A DNA stretch of 64,000 nt from Fistularia commersonii (taxonomy: Eukaryota; Chordata; Actinopteri; Syngnathiformes; Fistulariidae): positions 13,552,956 through 13,616,955 of the forward strand of contig JBBMNZ010000014.1 of NCBI GenBank assembly GCA_037954325.1, written 5' to 3'. A program made the position numbers and the translations under genes. Shown in pieces: positions 49,867 to 62,285 of the stretch. Each line of letters starts with the position of its first letter. The first letter of the stretch is position 1. The notes under the pieces are model-generated. The model was not told the origin of the DNA and searched no databases. It saw only the letters and a program-made list of their open reading frames with translations.

Positions 49867-50451
49867 CTACCCAAGCTGGGTGATCGCTCTTCCCCCCACC
49901 CTCTCAGGCAGCATGTCCCTGCCCTTAATAGGAGCCAGCTCTCCTGTGACCATGCGTAGACACACCCTGGTGGCCTCGAACAGTGTCCCCTCCAGTACCA
50001 CGTCCAGCCTCACCACAGTCACTTTGGACCCTGTATCCACCAGTGCTGAATAAGGTACTCCCTCCATGGTGATGGGGATGTAACAAGACGCGTCTGCAGA
50101 GGCCCGTCCCACCATGACAACTAGCTCCCAGTCCAAACAACCAAAGAGCCTTGCTTCTGGATAGGGCAGTGTCTGACTCCCCCGGCCTTCCTGTCGGGCC
50201 CCCCTCTTTGGCGGTTGGGAATGTGGTGATTGTGTTCCTGGTGGGGCTGCCGTCATGGTCCCAGTACTCCCCTCTATGGGGGCCCTGCCATTTCCCGGAG
50301 TCTGACGTGAGCTGTGGCACTCTCTGACCAAATGTCCAGGATGGCCACACCTCCAGCAGACCCTGGGCTCCAGGCTCGTCCAACGTATTGGCTGTAATGC
50401 CATAGCCTTCAACAGCTCCATTACCTCATTAACCCATGCCGGTCTCCCCAT
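49867..50451 (-). pseudogene. Gypsy gag nucleocapsid and aspartic protease region
   Basis: A 194-residue open stretch on the minus strand. Residues 32-45 are a CCHC zinc knuckle (CWRCGHPGHLVREC, 50358-50317), the nucleic-acid-binding motif of gag. Residues 139-141 are the DTG active site of a retroviral-type protease (ALVDTGSKVTVV, DTG at 50037-50029), with a following ELAPIKG strand as in the family. Upstream on the same strand (50460-50760), stop-broken sequence such as ALQKHFRQGV and LRNKLSNWGRKY matches the gag capsid end. The region is followed by the deletion that removed RT. Confidence 0.85.
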
Positions 50452-50787
50452 CCAAGGGGCTCGCCAATGCAGCCCTTATGGCAGTAGGACTCCCCTCTCT
50501 ATGCCATCTCCAAGACTACCTGTAGGGTCTGGGGTTGCTGTAACTGCACCTGGAGATGTAGCTCTGTAAGGCAAAGAGCTCTAATAAACTGGTCATGGGC
50601 CAGCTCCAGTTGTACAGCTATAGGCCCGCCATGTCAGGCTATCTATGCCGTTAGCCAAAACCCGCAGTGGCTTGCTATACTTCCTGCCCCAATTGCTCAG
50701 CTTGTTACGCAGGAGGCCTGGTTATACACCCTGTCTGAAATGCTTCTGTAGGGCCCCCACCAAGGGAGGGACAGTGCATCGTCCTTG

Positions 50788-51026
50788 AGACATAGAGCCA
50801 GCTGCAATGCTTTCCTCTCCAGCCATACTCAACCATACACTTTGCTCCACAACACTCTCCCTGCTCACTTCTTGAATCTTCTCATTTCCCAACCACATTG
50901 ATCCCTCCCCTGCCTCTCTCCCCCAATCATCAGACCGCATCCTATATGAAAAGCCTGCTGTCCAGTGATCAGCGAAGGGCCGGCGAGTGACAGGTTGACA
51001 GCCTGGAGCTTTTATTCTGTGGTTGC
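50788..51026 (-). repeat. 5' LTR of the gypsy element
   Basis: Aligns with the 48341-48594 LTR; best matched from about 50835 to 51014, weaker at the left edge. Its outer end has drifted (tctgtggttgc against ccgggatcactaca). Confidence 0.75.
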
Positions 51027-51031
51027 TTCAA

Positions 51032-54000
51032 TATATAGCATTTGATATGAATGCTGGCTTGTTGGGGTAGTTATTTCACCGATGCACTGTGGAGCAGTGG
51101 AACAATTAGTGCTCTGATTATGCGTATTATAAAATCTCAAACTATCAAACTCTTCCATGTGAATTCTGGTCAACAACTGTATACAAGATTGTGTAACCTT
51201 AGAATGCTGTTTAAAACTGCATTCAATCAAATCTAGGTATGATGTTTGTGGTGCAACGACATGGGTATCAGTTTTGTTCCTCGTGTGCCATTTAGTGTTT
51301 CCTAATTCAGAGCCCAAGCAAAAATGCACCATTTTCTTTCATTTCAAAAATATTAAACTCATTTAGATTTTCATATTACTCGGATGGGAATAATGAAGAA
51401 TATGTCATTTATTTTACTAAATTGATAAGTTAGTGCAAGTGTCATTGCAGTTTTGACAGTTTAAATAAAGAATAATATCTTCTATATTTATATATAATAG
51501 TGTTTTTTTTTATATAGATATATAGTGTTATATAGTGTATATTTATATATAGTGTTATATAGTGTATATTTATATATAATAGTGTTTTATATATATCCAT
51601 CTACCATGTCCTGATCGCACTATACCTACTGAAACCTCTCTCCTGACATGTGATAGAGCCGTCTGACTGTCAAAGTAGTGAGAAGAAGGATTGGCTGATC
51701 ATGCTGTGATTTGTTAACATTGAAACAGACAGAAAACAAGAGAGTGAGACATCTTAATGTGGGGGAGAACAGTGGTGGGACTTGGATTTGGAACACAAAG
51801 CTGTGTTAAAATTTTCTGTTTAAAACAAAGAATATAAGGAATTAAAGTTTATCTGGTCTTTTAATGAGACAGACTCAGGCTAAATGACTTATGTGAAGAT
51901 TAATGTTGGATAAAATGCAATTTTAGCCGAGTTGACGATATAAATAAATAAAGGTAGACATAAAGAATTAATTATTAGATTTGTCAAACATGTGACCAAA
52001 ATGGAATACAAAAAATTACAACAAAAAAAAAAAAAAACCAACAAAACTAACAAAAACAGAACTTCCCATCATATATGCTTAAAGATTTGTTTATTTGTTT
52101 ATATTAAAGCCCCTGAAAATGTGTTCAGAGTCTATCTCCATTCATTCCCATTGTTGGGGTTTGACTAATTCCTGCCACTGATCAGAGAGATTTAGAAAAC
52201 AAGAATGTACTCCTCAAGAATAATGATGGAGAGATCCTCTCTTCTGAAGAACCATATTTTTTCCCTGTCCCCCTCCTCCAAGGTTGTGTCTGTCTGTGTC
52301 GACTTGTGATGTATGGCTTCATTTGCAGTGTTTTTCTGTGTGTCCAGCCAAATTCAAGACAGATGAGAGCATAACCATGGGACAGGGAAGGAGAAGAAGT
52401 TGAAAGTAAAGGGAAAAAAAAAGAAAATAAGTAAAATAAGAAAAAAAAAAAACTATGATGGGGAAATGCATGTTTTCTTCATGTGCCATGGTTTTGAAAA
52501 TGCTGCTTCTTACTTTTTTGATCTTTAACAGAGCATGCAGTTTGAGGAGAATAAGTAGAAAAGTCAAATAAAAAATGGGAAACTTCAGAGTCATGTTTCA
52601 TACCTACTCCACATACTTTGTTGACAGACACAAGTTGGTTGGTATCAGAAAGAGCTCAGGTGTCCTGCGTGTAAGTGTTTTGTGGGAATGGCACTGTAAG
52701 ATATGGTTGCGACTAAAGACTGCAGTTTTCTGTCACAGATTCAGACACAATTTCACAAGACACTAACATTCATTGATTTGGTTTTAAACAAGTGTCAGCA
52801 AATGTTCATCAAAGTAATAGAGTGAGTATGTGAGCAGGGACCCCTGTAGAGTTGTATATTACATCAACATGCTGAGGTTTATGTAGTATGTTAACCTAAA
52901 TATGCATTTTGGAAACATAATCCTATTTCCATAAATGTGTCAGCATGTGTTTAAGTGTATATGTGTGTGTGTGTGTGTATGTATGTGCGTGTGTTGTGTA
53001 TGTATCTATTGTGGCTTGTGCACTAAGCCATCAATCAGCCAATTGCAGGTTGATAGCGTCTTAGATTTTGTCTCCCATTTTATACAGATGGCACAATTAC
53101 AGTCGGGCCTATAGCTAGGATATGTGGGCCCCATATGAGGAATGAAACATCACTTGCAATTACATTTGTGCTTCTTCCTCATCCCTCCTCCTCTGCATTC
53201 ATAGCTCCAACCACCCTTCTCTTATCTGCCACTAGGCAAATTAAGACCCTCTCTATCATGACCTAAATGAAAGTCTCATTTGTAGCTGTTATTTATTTGT
53301 AGTTAAGTTCCATGTCATTTCCTCTCCCTCAGAAAAGTAAGAGGATTTTTCTGGCCACAGATCCAGGCTATTATTGTTTATAGGGCTAAAACTAATGATT
53401 TAAATGGACATTTCCTCCCTCTGTGATTTCATTCTGTATATCACCCTCTTGCTGGTGTCCTTATTCTTGTGTCCTTTCCACTCCCCTTCCTCAACTATCC
53501 ACAGATGAATGTGTTTCCTCTGCAGCAGCAAATAGGCCACAGATGAAAATGCCATAGTTGATATAAATAGGTGGTGGGTACTTACTTTCTGTCACACACA
53601 CAGAGACCCACGTATGCACACACAGCCACCTCAGTAAGACAAAGAGTCTTTGGCTGAGTAGCTCCTGTTTCCCATCCCATTATCTGTTTTCTAAAACTCA
53701 ATAATTGAACCGTTCAATTGGAATACATCATCCACCACACTATCACAAACACCCATTGAATAAACTTCTCTCCAATGCAGTTGTGTTTGAGTGTGACATG
53801 TTTTTTTTCCCTTCTCAACCGTCTCCTTCTATCAGATAGACTGTATTATTATTAAGGTGGCATTTGTCCAGGCACAAGTAATAACTGCAATTTGCCGCTA
53901 TTTGGTGTCCTATAAGTGTCCTGGGCATGGTAACAGTAGTATTATAATGGTTATCAGACACAGGTTACTATTATCATGCAATGAATCTGCTGTAAGTTAT

Positions 54001-55330
54001 AGTGTTCAATTGTGCTCCAGAGTGACACAAAGGGAGAGGTACATTGTAATGGTGAAAAGGAAGAAGAATCTGTATCAAGCTGAGATGCATTATTAGTATA
54101 GAACCTTTCATGTGATGAAGCTAAAAATATTGAGGGCATATCTTTATTTTTCTGAGCAGCATTCCTTTTTCTTGATATTTGGGGATTTTTTTATACATAT
54201 ATATATATATATCAAAATAAAATAAAAATATTTTCATTCATTCCAAGGAACCTTCTTATATGCAATCTTGACTTGTGCTTATTAAGTCTGATATAAAAAC
54301 AATATTCTGACTCAACTACTTTAAAGTGACTGTTGGTTAAGACTTCACATTTCAAATGCAAATTCACCAAAAAGCTTCATAACTCACAGCAATCACACAA
54401 ATACTAAAAAATGTAAAATATACACATGCTTCAGTAAGCAAAAAGTTTTTGCAATAACAAATCCCAAAAATTCAACTGTGTTTATTAATATGACATTATT
54501 TAATAATGGGGTACATGCATCAGCTGATTGGGAATGGTGAGCAAGGTGTATGTTTAGACACAATTTCATACTGGCACCCTGACAAACTAATCGAACTGCC
54601 TCATGGTACAACAAATTGAGTACAAAATGCTTTATTGAACCTAAGCTTGGGATGCAGATCCTGGCACAGCTCTGTGCAGGAGGGTGTCAGAGATTGCTGT
54701 GGGAGTCTTGAGTCATCATGATGGATGGAGGAGTGAAAATGATGAGTTTTCCAACAAACAAAGGCGTGATGTTCTATCCAAAATGAGTGTGCTGATATGA
54801 TAAAAGATATTCAATGTAAAAAGGAGTATGGAGCTTTTTTTTGAAGGAATAGGAACAAAAAAAAATACATATTTGCATATGATTAATTATGAAGCCCAAG
54901 ACATGTAGAAAAGTGATGTACTATGTGTAGGATGAGAAGTAAGAAAGGTTTAAGGAGGTTGGTTTTTGTCTTTGAAGGACAGAAAATGTGTCTAAAGCAT
55001 TGACTATGTAGTGAATAAAAGACTTGAGACTGAGTAAAGTGTATATGAATATCTTGTAACTATGCGTTTGTTCAAATGGCCACTTTCAGTATTTGCAAAA
55101 TAAAGTCTTAGAGTTTTTAAGTTAACTGCTGAACAGGGCCATGTTTCATTTGATTTGACTTTAACTCAACAACCAGCAGTTTCTGATCCCAATCACTAGT
55201 ATTATCTTTGCAGGAGTAGGGAATGGTTTAGGCTGTTAGGTAGTCAAGCTGCCAATCTGTCTGCTGTCTGGTTTTCTCCATTTCCACAAAGACCTGGTTT
55301 GCAATGCCTCAAAGGGTGGCTTTAGACCTA
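51032..55330. other. Plexin intron, no gene seen
   Basis: AT-rich. Contains the 27-bp tandem repeat near 51520, A runs at 52023-52036 and 52440-52452, a TG-rich patch (52961-52995) and a motif-rich block (53250-53450). No exon recognised. Confidence 0.55.
51490..51598. repeat. AT-rich tandem repeat, 27-bp unit
   Basis: Two near-exact 27-bp units (tagtgttatatagtgtatat + ttatata) plus partial flanking units ending in aatagtgttttatatat. Confidence 0.85.
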
Positions 55331-56901
55331 AAGTAAGGCCCAGAAATATTTGGACAGTGACACAAGTTTTGTTATTTTAGCTGTTTATGAAAACATATTC
55401 AGGATACAGTTATATAATCAAAATGGGCTTAAATTGCAGACTCTTAGCTCTAATTTAAGAGTATTCTCATCCAAATTGGAGTAAGGGGTTTAGGAATTAC
55501 AGCTTTTTAAAACATAGCCGCCTCTATTTCAAGGGACCAAAAGTAATTGAACAACTGACTCAGAAGGCTGCAAAAAATAAAAACTAGGCTGCATGAGCTC
55601 TTCCCTCAGTAACCTGTCATCAATTAAGCGGTTAAAAAATCTGGAGTTGATTCCAGGTGTGGCGTTTGCATTTGGAAGCTGTTGCTGTGAACACACAACA
55701 TGCGGTCAAAGGAGCTCTCAATGGAGGTGAAACAGACCATCCTGAGGCTGGAAAAAAGAAGAAATCAATCAGAGAGATAGCAGAAATGATAGAATTGGCC
55801 AAAGCAAAAGTTTGGTACATTCTTAAGGAAAAAAATAAGAAAATGGGGAAGAAAAACCCCTTCACAACATCCACTCAAGTGAAGAACACTCTCCAGGAAG
55901 TAGGTGTATCAGTATCTAAGTCTACCATAAAGAGAAGACTTAATGAGACTAAATACAAAGGATTCACCACATGATGCAAACCATTAATCAGCCTCAAAAA
56001 TAGAAAGGCCAGAATTGACTGCCAAAAATCACTTGAAGAAGCCAATCCAGTTCTGGAACAGCGTTCTTAGGACAGATGAGATTAAGATCAACCTGTGCCA
56101 GAATGATGGGAAAAAGAAATTTTGAGAAGAATTGGATCAGCTCATGATCCAAAGCACACCACATCTTCTGTAAAACATAGTAGCGGCAGTGTGACAGCAT
56201 GGGCATGCAAGGCTTCCAATGGCACTGGGTCACTTGTGTGTATTGATGATGTGACAAAAGACAGAAGCCAAAGGAATTCTGAAGTGTATAGGGATATACT
56301 TTATGCTCAGATTCAGCCAAATGCAACAAGGTTGATTGGACGACGCTTGAGAGTGCAGATGGACAATTATCCAAAACATACTGAAAAGCAACCCAGGAGT
56401 TTTTTAAAGAAAAGAAGTGGAATATTCTGCAATGGACGAGTCAATTACCAGATCTCAACCCGATTGAGCATGCATTTCACTCACTCAAGACAAAACTTAA
56501 GGCAGAAAGACCCACAAACAATTGAAGACAGCTGCAGTAAAGGCCTGGCAAAATAGCACAAAGGAGGAAACCCAGCGTTTGTTGATGCCCGTGGGTTCCA
56601 GACTACAAGCACCGATTACCTGGAAAGGATTCTCAACGAAATATTAAAAAGTAAAAATATACTTAGGCTGATGTTTATTTCTCCAATTACTTTTGAGCCC
56701 CTAAAATGAGGAGCGTTCGTATAAAAATAGCTACAATTCTTACATGTTTAATTATATATTTTTGTTCAACCCCTTGAATTAAACCTTAAAGTCTGCCCTT
56801 CAATTTTGTTGTAGTTGTTTCATTCTCAAATCCAATGTGGTGGCATGCAGAGACCAATCATGATGATTGTCTCGCTGTCCATATATTTCTGGGCCTAACT
56901 G
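55331..56901 (+). mobile_element. Tc1-like DNA transposon, full span, inactive
   Basis: Terminal inverted repeats: left agtaaggcccagaaatattt + ggacagtgacac, right the complement of gtctcgctgtccatatattt + ctgggcctaact. Inverted similarity continues inwards for about 200 bp (left ...aaaagtaattgaac at 55548, right ...attacttttgagcccc at 56687), the long IR/DR-type arrangement of many fish Tc1 elements. Its length of 1571 bp is typical. A TA precedes the left end (55329-55330); the right TA is slightly displaced. It carries a broken transposase gene. Confidence 0.92.
55657..56620 (+). pseudogene. Tc1 transposase pseudogene
   Basis: N-terminal paired-like helix-turn-helix (SIREIAEMIELAKAKVWYIL, about 55764-55823) is followed directly by the second one (NPFTTSTQVKNTLQEVGVSV, about 55857-55916). 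The GRPRK-type hinge usually between them is deleted. Downstream all three catalytic acidic residues can still be found but in different frames: RTDE (Asp codon 56075), MDNYPKHT (Asp codon 56361) and PDLNPIEH (Glu codon 56466). At least two frameshifts and several stops separate them, so no active enzyme can be made. Confidence 0.9.
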
Positions 56902-57974
56902 CATATCAAAGGGGGCTGGGACTATCAACATTTTTAGTCCTGTATGAACCAAAATAATAAATGTGAAAGGTAAATGTTATCTGGGTCAATATGAACATAG
57001 GCTATTGTATAATGTTTTATCCAAAATGTTTGTTATTGGGATTAGACCTTCAGATCAACTGTTAGAAATATGAGCAATCTGAGAGAGAGGGAGATTGCCT
57101 GAGGCAGTTACCTGTCCTGATGTCCATGTGTCACTGGCAAATCAAATCCAGCAGGTTGAGATAAAACACATGGATGCCAATTAACTTGTAGTTTAAGAGA
57201 GAACTGAGAAAAGAGTATGTCTGTGTGTGCACGGGTATGTGTGTGCATGCACGTTTACAATCAGACTGAAGCATGTACCTGTACTTTTAAAGGATAATAC
57301 ATCAACTTGAGATTATCTTACAAGACGGGTGATATTCAAGGTAAGTCATTCTTCCTGATAATTATTCACACAGAAGGGAGAAACACAAAGATTGCAGAAA
57401 ATGCAGGCAGCAGCAGAAATCATTTTATGATATCTGAAAAGACCACAATCTTTGGAAAAAGACTTCTAAAATGATGATTCCTATGAGTTTCACTGTCTCC
57501 CCTGATGTTCAGATACTTCTTTGGTTATGGTGCAAAAGGCAGGTAAATTTGGACAGCTTTGTTTGATGTCCGTGTTAATACCCCCGTTCCCACATTTCCC
57601 TACAGTAATTATTGAAGTTTCATCTTATCTTAGACATGCAGACACACAGATGGCAGCCAGTAGAGATTTAGCAGACAAAAGGCGTAATCCTCGATGTTTA
57701 TCTCAGTGGTTTTAAGTACAATGGCATATTCTTTGCATGGAACTCACAGACATTGAGCAAACACAGTCCTCGTATGTATGAGTGAGGACCCATGTGAGAG
57801 CAGTTTTGACTTAAATAGAGAGTGATAAAAAATGTGCTTCAAGGTCAAGCATTTCCCGTACACTTATTTGATCATTCTAACTCACAGACTCAATAGGCAA
57901 TTTTGAATGCTTGCATTTCTGGAGAGGAAATATGCTGGAGGTTCATACAAAGCATATAGAGAACATGTGTTTTT
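56902..57974. other. Plexin intron, no gene seen
   Basis: AT-rich, no repeat or exon recognised beyond a short TG-rich patch (57210-57250). Confidence 0.55.
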
Positions 57975-58850
57975 GTTTATACCTTTTCCTTTTCCCTCCA
58001 GGGGTTGCAACAGCAAATCAAACTCCTCCATCTAACCCTACTCTCTGTATCCACCTCTCTAACACCAACTTACATCATGCCCTCTTTCACTATAGCCATA
58101 AATCTTATCTTTGGTCTTCCCCTAGACTAACTGTCTGGAAGTTCCAACCCCAACATTCTTCTACAAATATATTCACTATCCCTCCTCTGTACACAATCAA
58201 ACCATCTCAGCCTGGCCTCTCTGACCTTAACTCCAAAACATCTAACATGTCGTGCCCCTCTGATAAAATCATTCCTGATCCTAGCCATCCTTGTCACTCC
58301 CAAAGAGAACCTCGGCATATTCATCTCTGCTACCTGTGGCTCTGCTTCCTGCCTTTTCGTCAATGCAGTTATCTCCAAACCAGACAGCAACCCTGACCTC
58401 ATAACTGTCTTGAACATCTTTTGTTTCATTCTGGCTGATATTCCTTTATCACATATCACCCCTGAAACTTTTCTTCACCCATTCAAACCTGCTTGAAGTC
58501 GTTCCCTCACCTCCTTTTCACAGTCTCCATTGCTCTGGACTGTTGACCCTAAGTAGTTAAAATTCTACACCTTCTTTATCTCCATATCCTGTAGCCTCAC
58601 CGTTCCACTTGAGTCCCTGTCATTCACACACATATATTCAGTCTTGCTATGACTAACCTTCATTCCTCTCCTCTCCAGCGCATACCTCCACCTCTCTAGA
58701 TTTTCTGTAACCTGTTCCCTGCTCTCACTACAGATCACAATATCATCTGCAAACATGGTCCATGGAGATTCCTGTCTAACCTCATCTGTCAGCCTTTCCA
58801 TCATCAATGTAAACAAGAAGTGGTTGAGCTGATCCCTGATGTAGTCATTA
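57975..58850 (-). mobile_element. RTE-clade LINE fragment, copy G (RT end to 3' terminus)
   Basis: Antisense copy. The minus-strand frames at 58565-58816 and 58127-58459 contain LTDEVRQESPWTMFADDIVI (intact FADD catalytic motif), LERWRYALERRGMKVS, then VTRMARIRNDFIRGARHVRC and REARLRWFDCVQRRDSEYIC. It is truncated 5' of the catalytic motif near 58850 and ends at tttccctccaggggttgcaa (57989) on +. At least one frameshift between the two pieces. Confidence 0.9.
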
Positions 58851-59808
58851 ACCTCAGCTCAGGCAACATCAACTTCAAGAACTTTTAGTACCAATTATAT
58901 GCATTCAATGTGATGCATGAATATTATGCGTACTTGTGTCAAATCGGTAGACTGGTTAAAACATTGTGCATTTTTTCTCACATTTATTTGTGTGTAGAAA
59001 TGTGATAGCCTCTCTGAACACATCCACATCGAGTTCATACCAACACAACTACCAGCTAAACAGATACAGTGGCTTGGTGTGCCCTAATGATTACATTTAT
59101 GAGCTTACAGCATTCCATTTTTATTGTTTATATCCTAGTTTCATGAACATTGTATTTAAAAGAGAGAAGAAAATGGTCACAGTGTGTTCTCACACAAAGC
59201 AAAGAAAAAAATATATTAAAAAATTAATTTCTTGGCTGTCCTTCCTACAACACTGCTTTAGATAGAAGACATTCTTTATCTTAATTAAATGGAGGCCATA
59301 GGTTTTATTCTATGATTCATTTGAATGGAGCACTTCCAAATTTCAAATAGCTGGATCTAGTCATAACTCACCACCATAAAGTAGTGGCTCAGAATTTTTA
59401 ACTCAAAGGCTCTGAGAAACAAAAGTCAGAACATTATTTGTTTCTGGCTATCTGTATGCTTTTCATTTTATTCATTTTAATTGGTATCTGGGTTGGGAAT
59501 TGTAATTGAAACTGGTTATATTAATCTGGGCTGTATGCTTCTTAAGCAATTTTAACATAACCAGATTATCTGTAGAAAAGGGAAAATGTATCTAGAATTG
59601 CACAGCTGAAGATATACCAAATTCTCTTAGGTCAATTGTGCAAAGCTCAAGTTAATGCCAAAATTTTAATGATATAACCTAAGATAAATTATCATTAGAA
59701 AAGACAGAATATTATCCTCCTGATGGAAGGGATTGCAAATATAACATATGTTATTATTTGGAGGACATTGTCTTTTTAATGTATTGGAGTTCATGAAATG
59801 TTTTCAAA

Positions 59809-59870
<62 letters not shown>

Positions 59871-60385
59871 GGAATATGTAATTGTATGTCTTTATGGATC
59901 AGCATGAGCAAAATTTATGTAGATGGACATGTTTTAAAGATAAGGAGCACACAGGGCCTTGTCTCTTTTTGCCTCCATTTCCAGCTTTGAGGGTTGGTGA
60001 TTTCTGAGTTACCATTGAAGGATGAGTTAAGAGCTCGCCTCCTATTTGGTATTAGAATGTACAATTTCTTATGTATTTAAGAGCTGGAGACAGGACAGAG
60101 TATCAAAGTAAAATGTTTGTCAGACTTTGTCATGTGTTAACATGTTGTTTCCAACACGTCCCCCTCATAGCTTTCAATGCATGCAGTGATATGGAGTTAT
60201 AAGCAGGACCCCCAGAGCTGTTTATGTCTGATAGTCACAGTGGGTTTGTTCCCTTAATCTCATGTTCCAGACTCAAGACACCTTCGGTACATCCTGTTTA
60301 CACCAGCCATATATAGTGGGAGTTGGAGGAGTTTTTTTTTTGGGCAACATTAACCAGGTGTTTGTCCTTGTGTGTGTGTTGTCAG
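58851..60385. other. Last part of 20-kb plexin intron, no further gene
   Basis: AT-rich, with the ATCT microsatellite. A pyrimidine and TG-rich tract runs into the acceptor at 60385. Confidence 0.6.
59810..59870. repeat. (ATCT)n microsatellite, 15 units
   Basis: Perfect tetranucleotide tatc repeat of about 61 bp. Confidence 0.97.
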
Positions 60386-60486
60386 GTCACTCGTGTACCG
60401 GTTGAAAACTGTGAACAGTATGACTCCTGCGGAGCCTGCTTGGGATCAGGAGATCCACACTGTGGGTGGTGTGTGCTGCATAATGT
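60386..60486 (+). CDS. plxna: Plexin-A exon: Sema/PSI junction and first PSI domain
   Basis: Second visible exon of the same plexin-A gene. The acceptor is tgtgtgtgttgtcag and the donor is GT|GTAAGT. It is 101 nt (33 codons plus 2 nt), so it leaves in phase 2. It encodes VTRVPVENCEQYDSC and then GACLGSGDPHCGWCVLHN plus a split valine codon. This is the cysteine-rich PSI signature of plexins (C-x5-C-x2-C-x8-C-x2-C, with the invariant GDPHCGWC), which sets the orientation of the Sema domain to the stalk. It joins in frame to the exon at 40097-40228 with no residues missing against the family. The rest of the PSI domain, the IPT repeats, the transmembrane segment and the GAP domain should be in exons beyond 64000; none was recognised in 60487-64000. 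Confidence 0.93.
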
Positions 60487-62285
60487 GTAAGTATATTACT
60501 TAATTTTCTGCAAAACAGTTTGTATGCGAGTTTTCTCTCTACTATTTACTCTCTCTCTCTCTCTCGCTCTCTCTATCTATCTATCTCTATATATATAATT
60601 GCAGAGATGGGCAGCTTTGTCCATTGGATTTGAGAAACTGCAAGATTTTTTTAAGTTTTAAATTTAAATTTTGGTGAAATATTGCTGCCCTTGTAAATTT
60701 TAACTTTTATTCAAGCTACATTGCCTGAGTTACAAAGAGGAAGACTCAAAATTTGAATGGTTTATAAGAGGTTATGTTTGACAATTTTCCCTATTTTGCC
60801 TCTTGTTATGGGAAATAACTGACAATTAGGTGCCCCGAACACATAATGTGCAACCAAATTACAGACATTGATTCGGGTCTGAGAAAAAAAAGTATATAAT
60901 CTTGCAACAATGTTTGACCTTCTTTTGATAGTATCTGTAAAGGATGTGTGTTGGTCAAGTCCTCTTTGGATGAGGGAAAGAAAAAAAAAAACATCAAATT
61001 TTCTTTCCCACAGCTGAATGGATTACTGTATTTTTTAACCTTAGTGAAATATTTCTTAAGATGAAATTCTGCTCTCCAAACGCACCGCGTTGCTTTGGTG
61101 CTTGCATCCCTGTGACTATTTGTATTAACCTTACAACCTTACATTAGAGTTCTGTAGGTGTGTAAAAATATTGTCATAACATCAGTGTCATCAGTCAATA
61201 TAATAACACTGCACAAAACTCAGCAAATTTGATTTGCAAGTCATTCAGTGGTTGACTAACTTAACGTGAAGCCTTTCAGTTTTGCACTTCAACTGCATCA
61301 ATATTAAGAATACATTTAAGGCCTCTGTCAGTGTCCATGGATCATTACTTCTGAGGATTATTGTCAAAATTGATTTTAGTCAGTTGTATGTTTTCCAGTT
61401 TTCTTTCCTCACTTGGGAGCACCAACCACCATGTAGAATGATGCCATTCGACTGAAGAAATGTATCCTTGGGGGACAGGATATATCAGGGTAGGGGGTGA
61501 TAAAGTGAGGCTCTAAAGCCCGTGGTGCTCACTTAAATTGTTGAGACTGGATGGTGGTTGTCACCAGGTCGTCAGGCATCTGACGAATTCGCCAGTGAAG
61601 CTGAAGCATGAATGAAACAGCTGGTGCAAATCGGATGAGTAAACCATGATTGCGTCTGAACTAATGCCTCGCTCTACATGTTTATTTACCTATTTATTTC
61701 ATTTTATTTTTATATTTTTAATCATCACACTAAACTGATGTTAAACAGCCATGTAAGTATTAATCAGTGTTTTGCTGAACAGGAAGGGAACTTTTTTTTT
61801 TTTGTTTTCTACAATGTTCGTAACAGAACGGTGTTTAGGTAGCACAATGGTTATGTGTGTGCAGTAATGCCAGATATCCATCAGCACTTAGCAATGTCAA
61901 CAATCTATTGTAAAAATCTATCCATGAAACCTCCAAAAATAGATTACCAATTTTTAAGTCTCTTCAGACAAAGACAGGTGACAGAGTATGAAGTTTTAAA
62001 GTCTGAAAGAAAAAAATATATTTCCGTGTATGTTCTCCTTCAGGTCATGGTCAATCATTGCACCTGGATTTAGATTTCCTCCTTGTAGTCTTTTTACCTC
62101 TCATCTGAGAGGTTTCTTCAATTATTCAAAACAATAGTCAATAAAAAACTAAACAATTGTAAATGTAAAGATACACATTTCATTTAAAGGAATCTTGGAT
62201 ATTAACTTAAACAAACCAGGAAAGAAGTTCAAAGTTCAAAGTTTCAAGATTAGCAATGAATTGTCTATAAAAATAGATTAAATTA
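60487..62285 (+). other. Start of next plexin intron, no exon seen
   Basis: Begins GTAAGT. Contains a CT/ATCT/TA simple-repeat patch (60551-60598). The rest is AT-rich and the exon carrying the end of PSI was not found. Confidence 0.65.

Larger units (their letters stand above)
48341..51026 (-). mobile_element. Ty3/gypsy LTR retrotransposon, internally deleted
   Basis: Two related LTRs (48341-48594 and about 50788-51026) in direct orientation enclose reverse-strand gag, protease and integrase remnants. Next to the left LTR, + reads ctaccccccattaca, i.e. a G-rich polypurine tract on the minus strand, as expected for the 3' LTR. Five-bp repeats TTCAA at 48336-48340 and 51027-51031 may be the target-site duplication. 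RT and RNase H were not found between the protease and the integrase zinc-finger, and the integrase core is also missing. Non-functional. Confidence 0.88.
40229..60385 (+). other. Plexin-A intron, 20,157 bp (GT...AG)
   Basis: Begins GTGAGA and ends tgttgtCAG. It is a phase 0 intron separating the last Sema blade from the PSI domain. It contains three antisense RTE-LINE fragments, a pogo-like element, a Ty3/gypsy element and a Tc1 element, each listed separately. The remaining sequence is AT-rich and non-coding. Confidence 0.85.
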
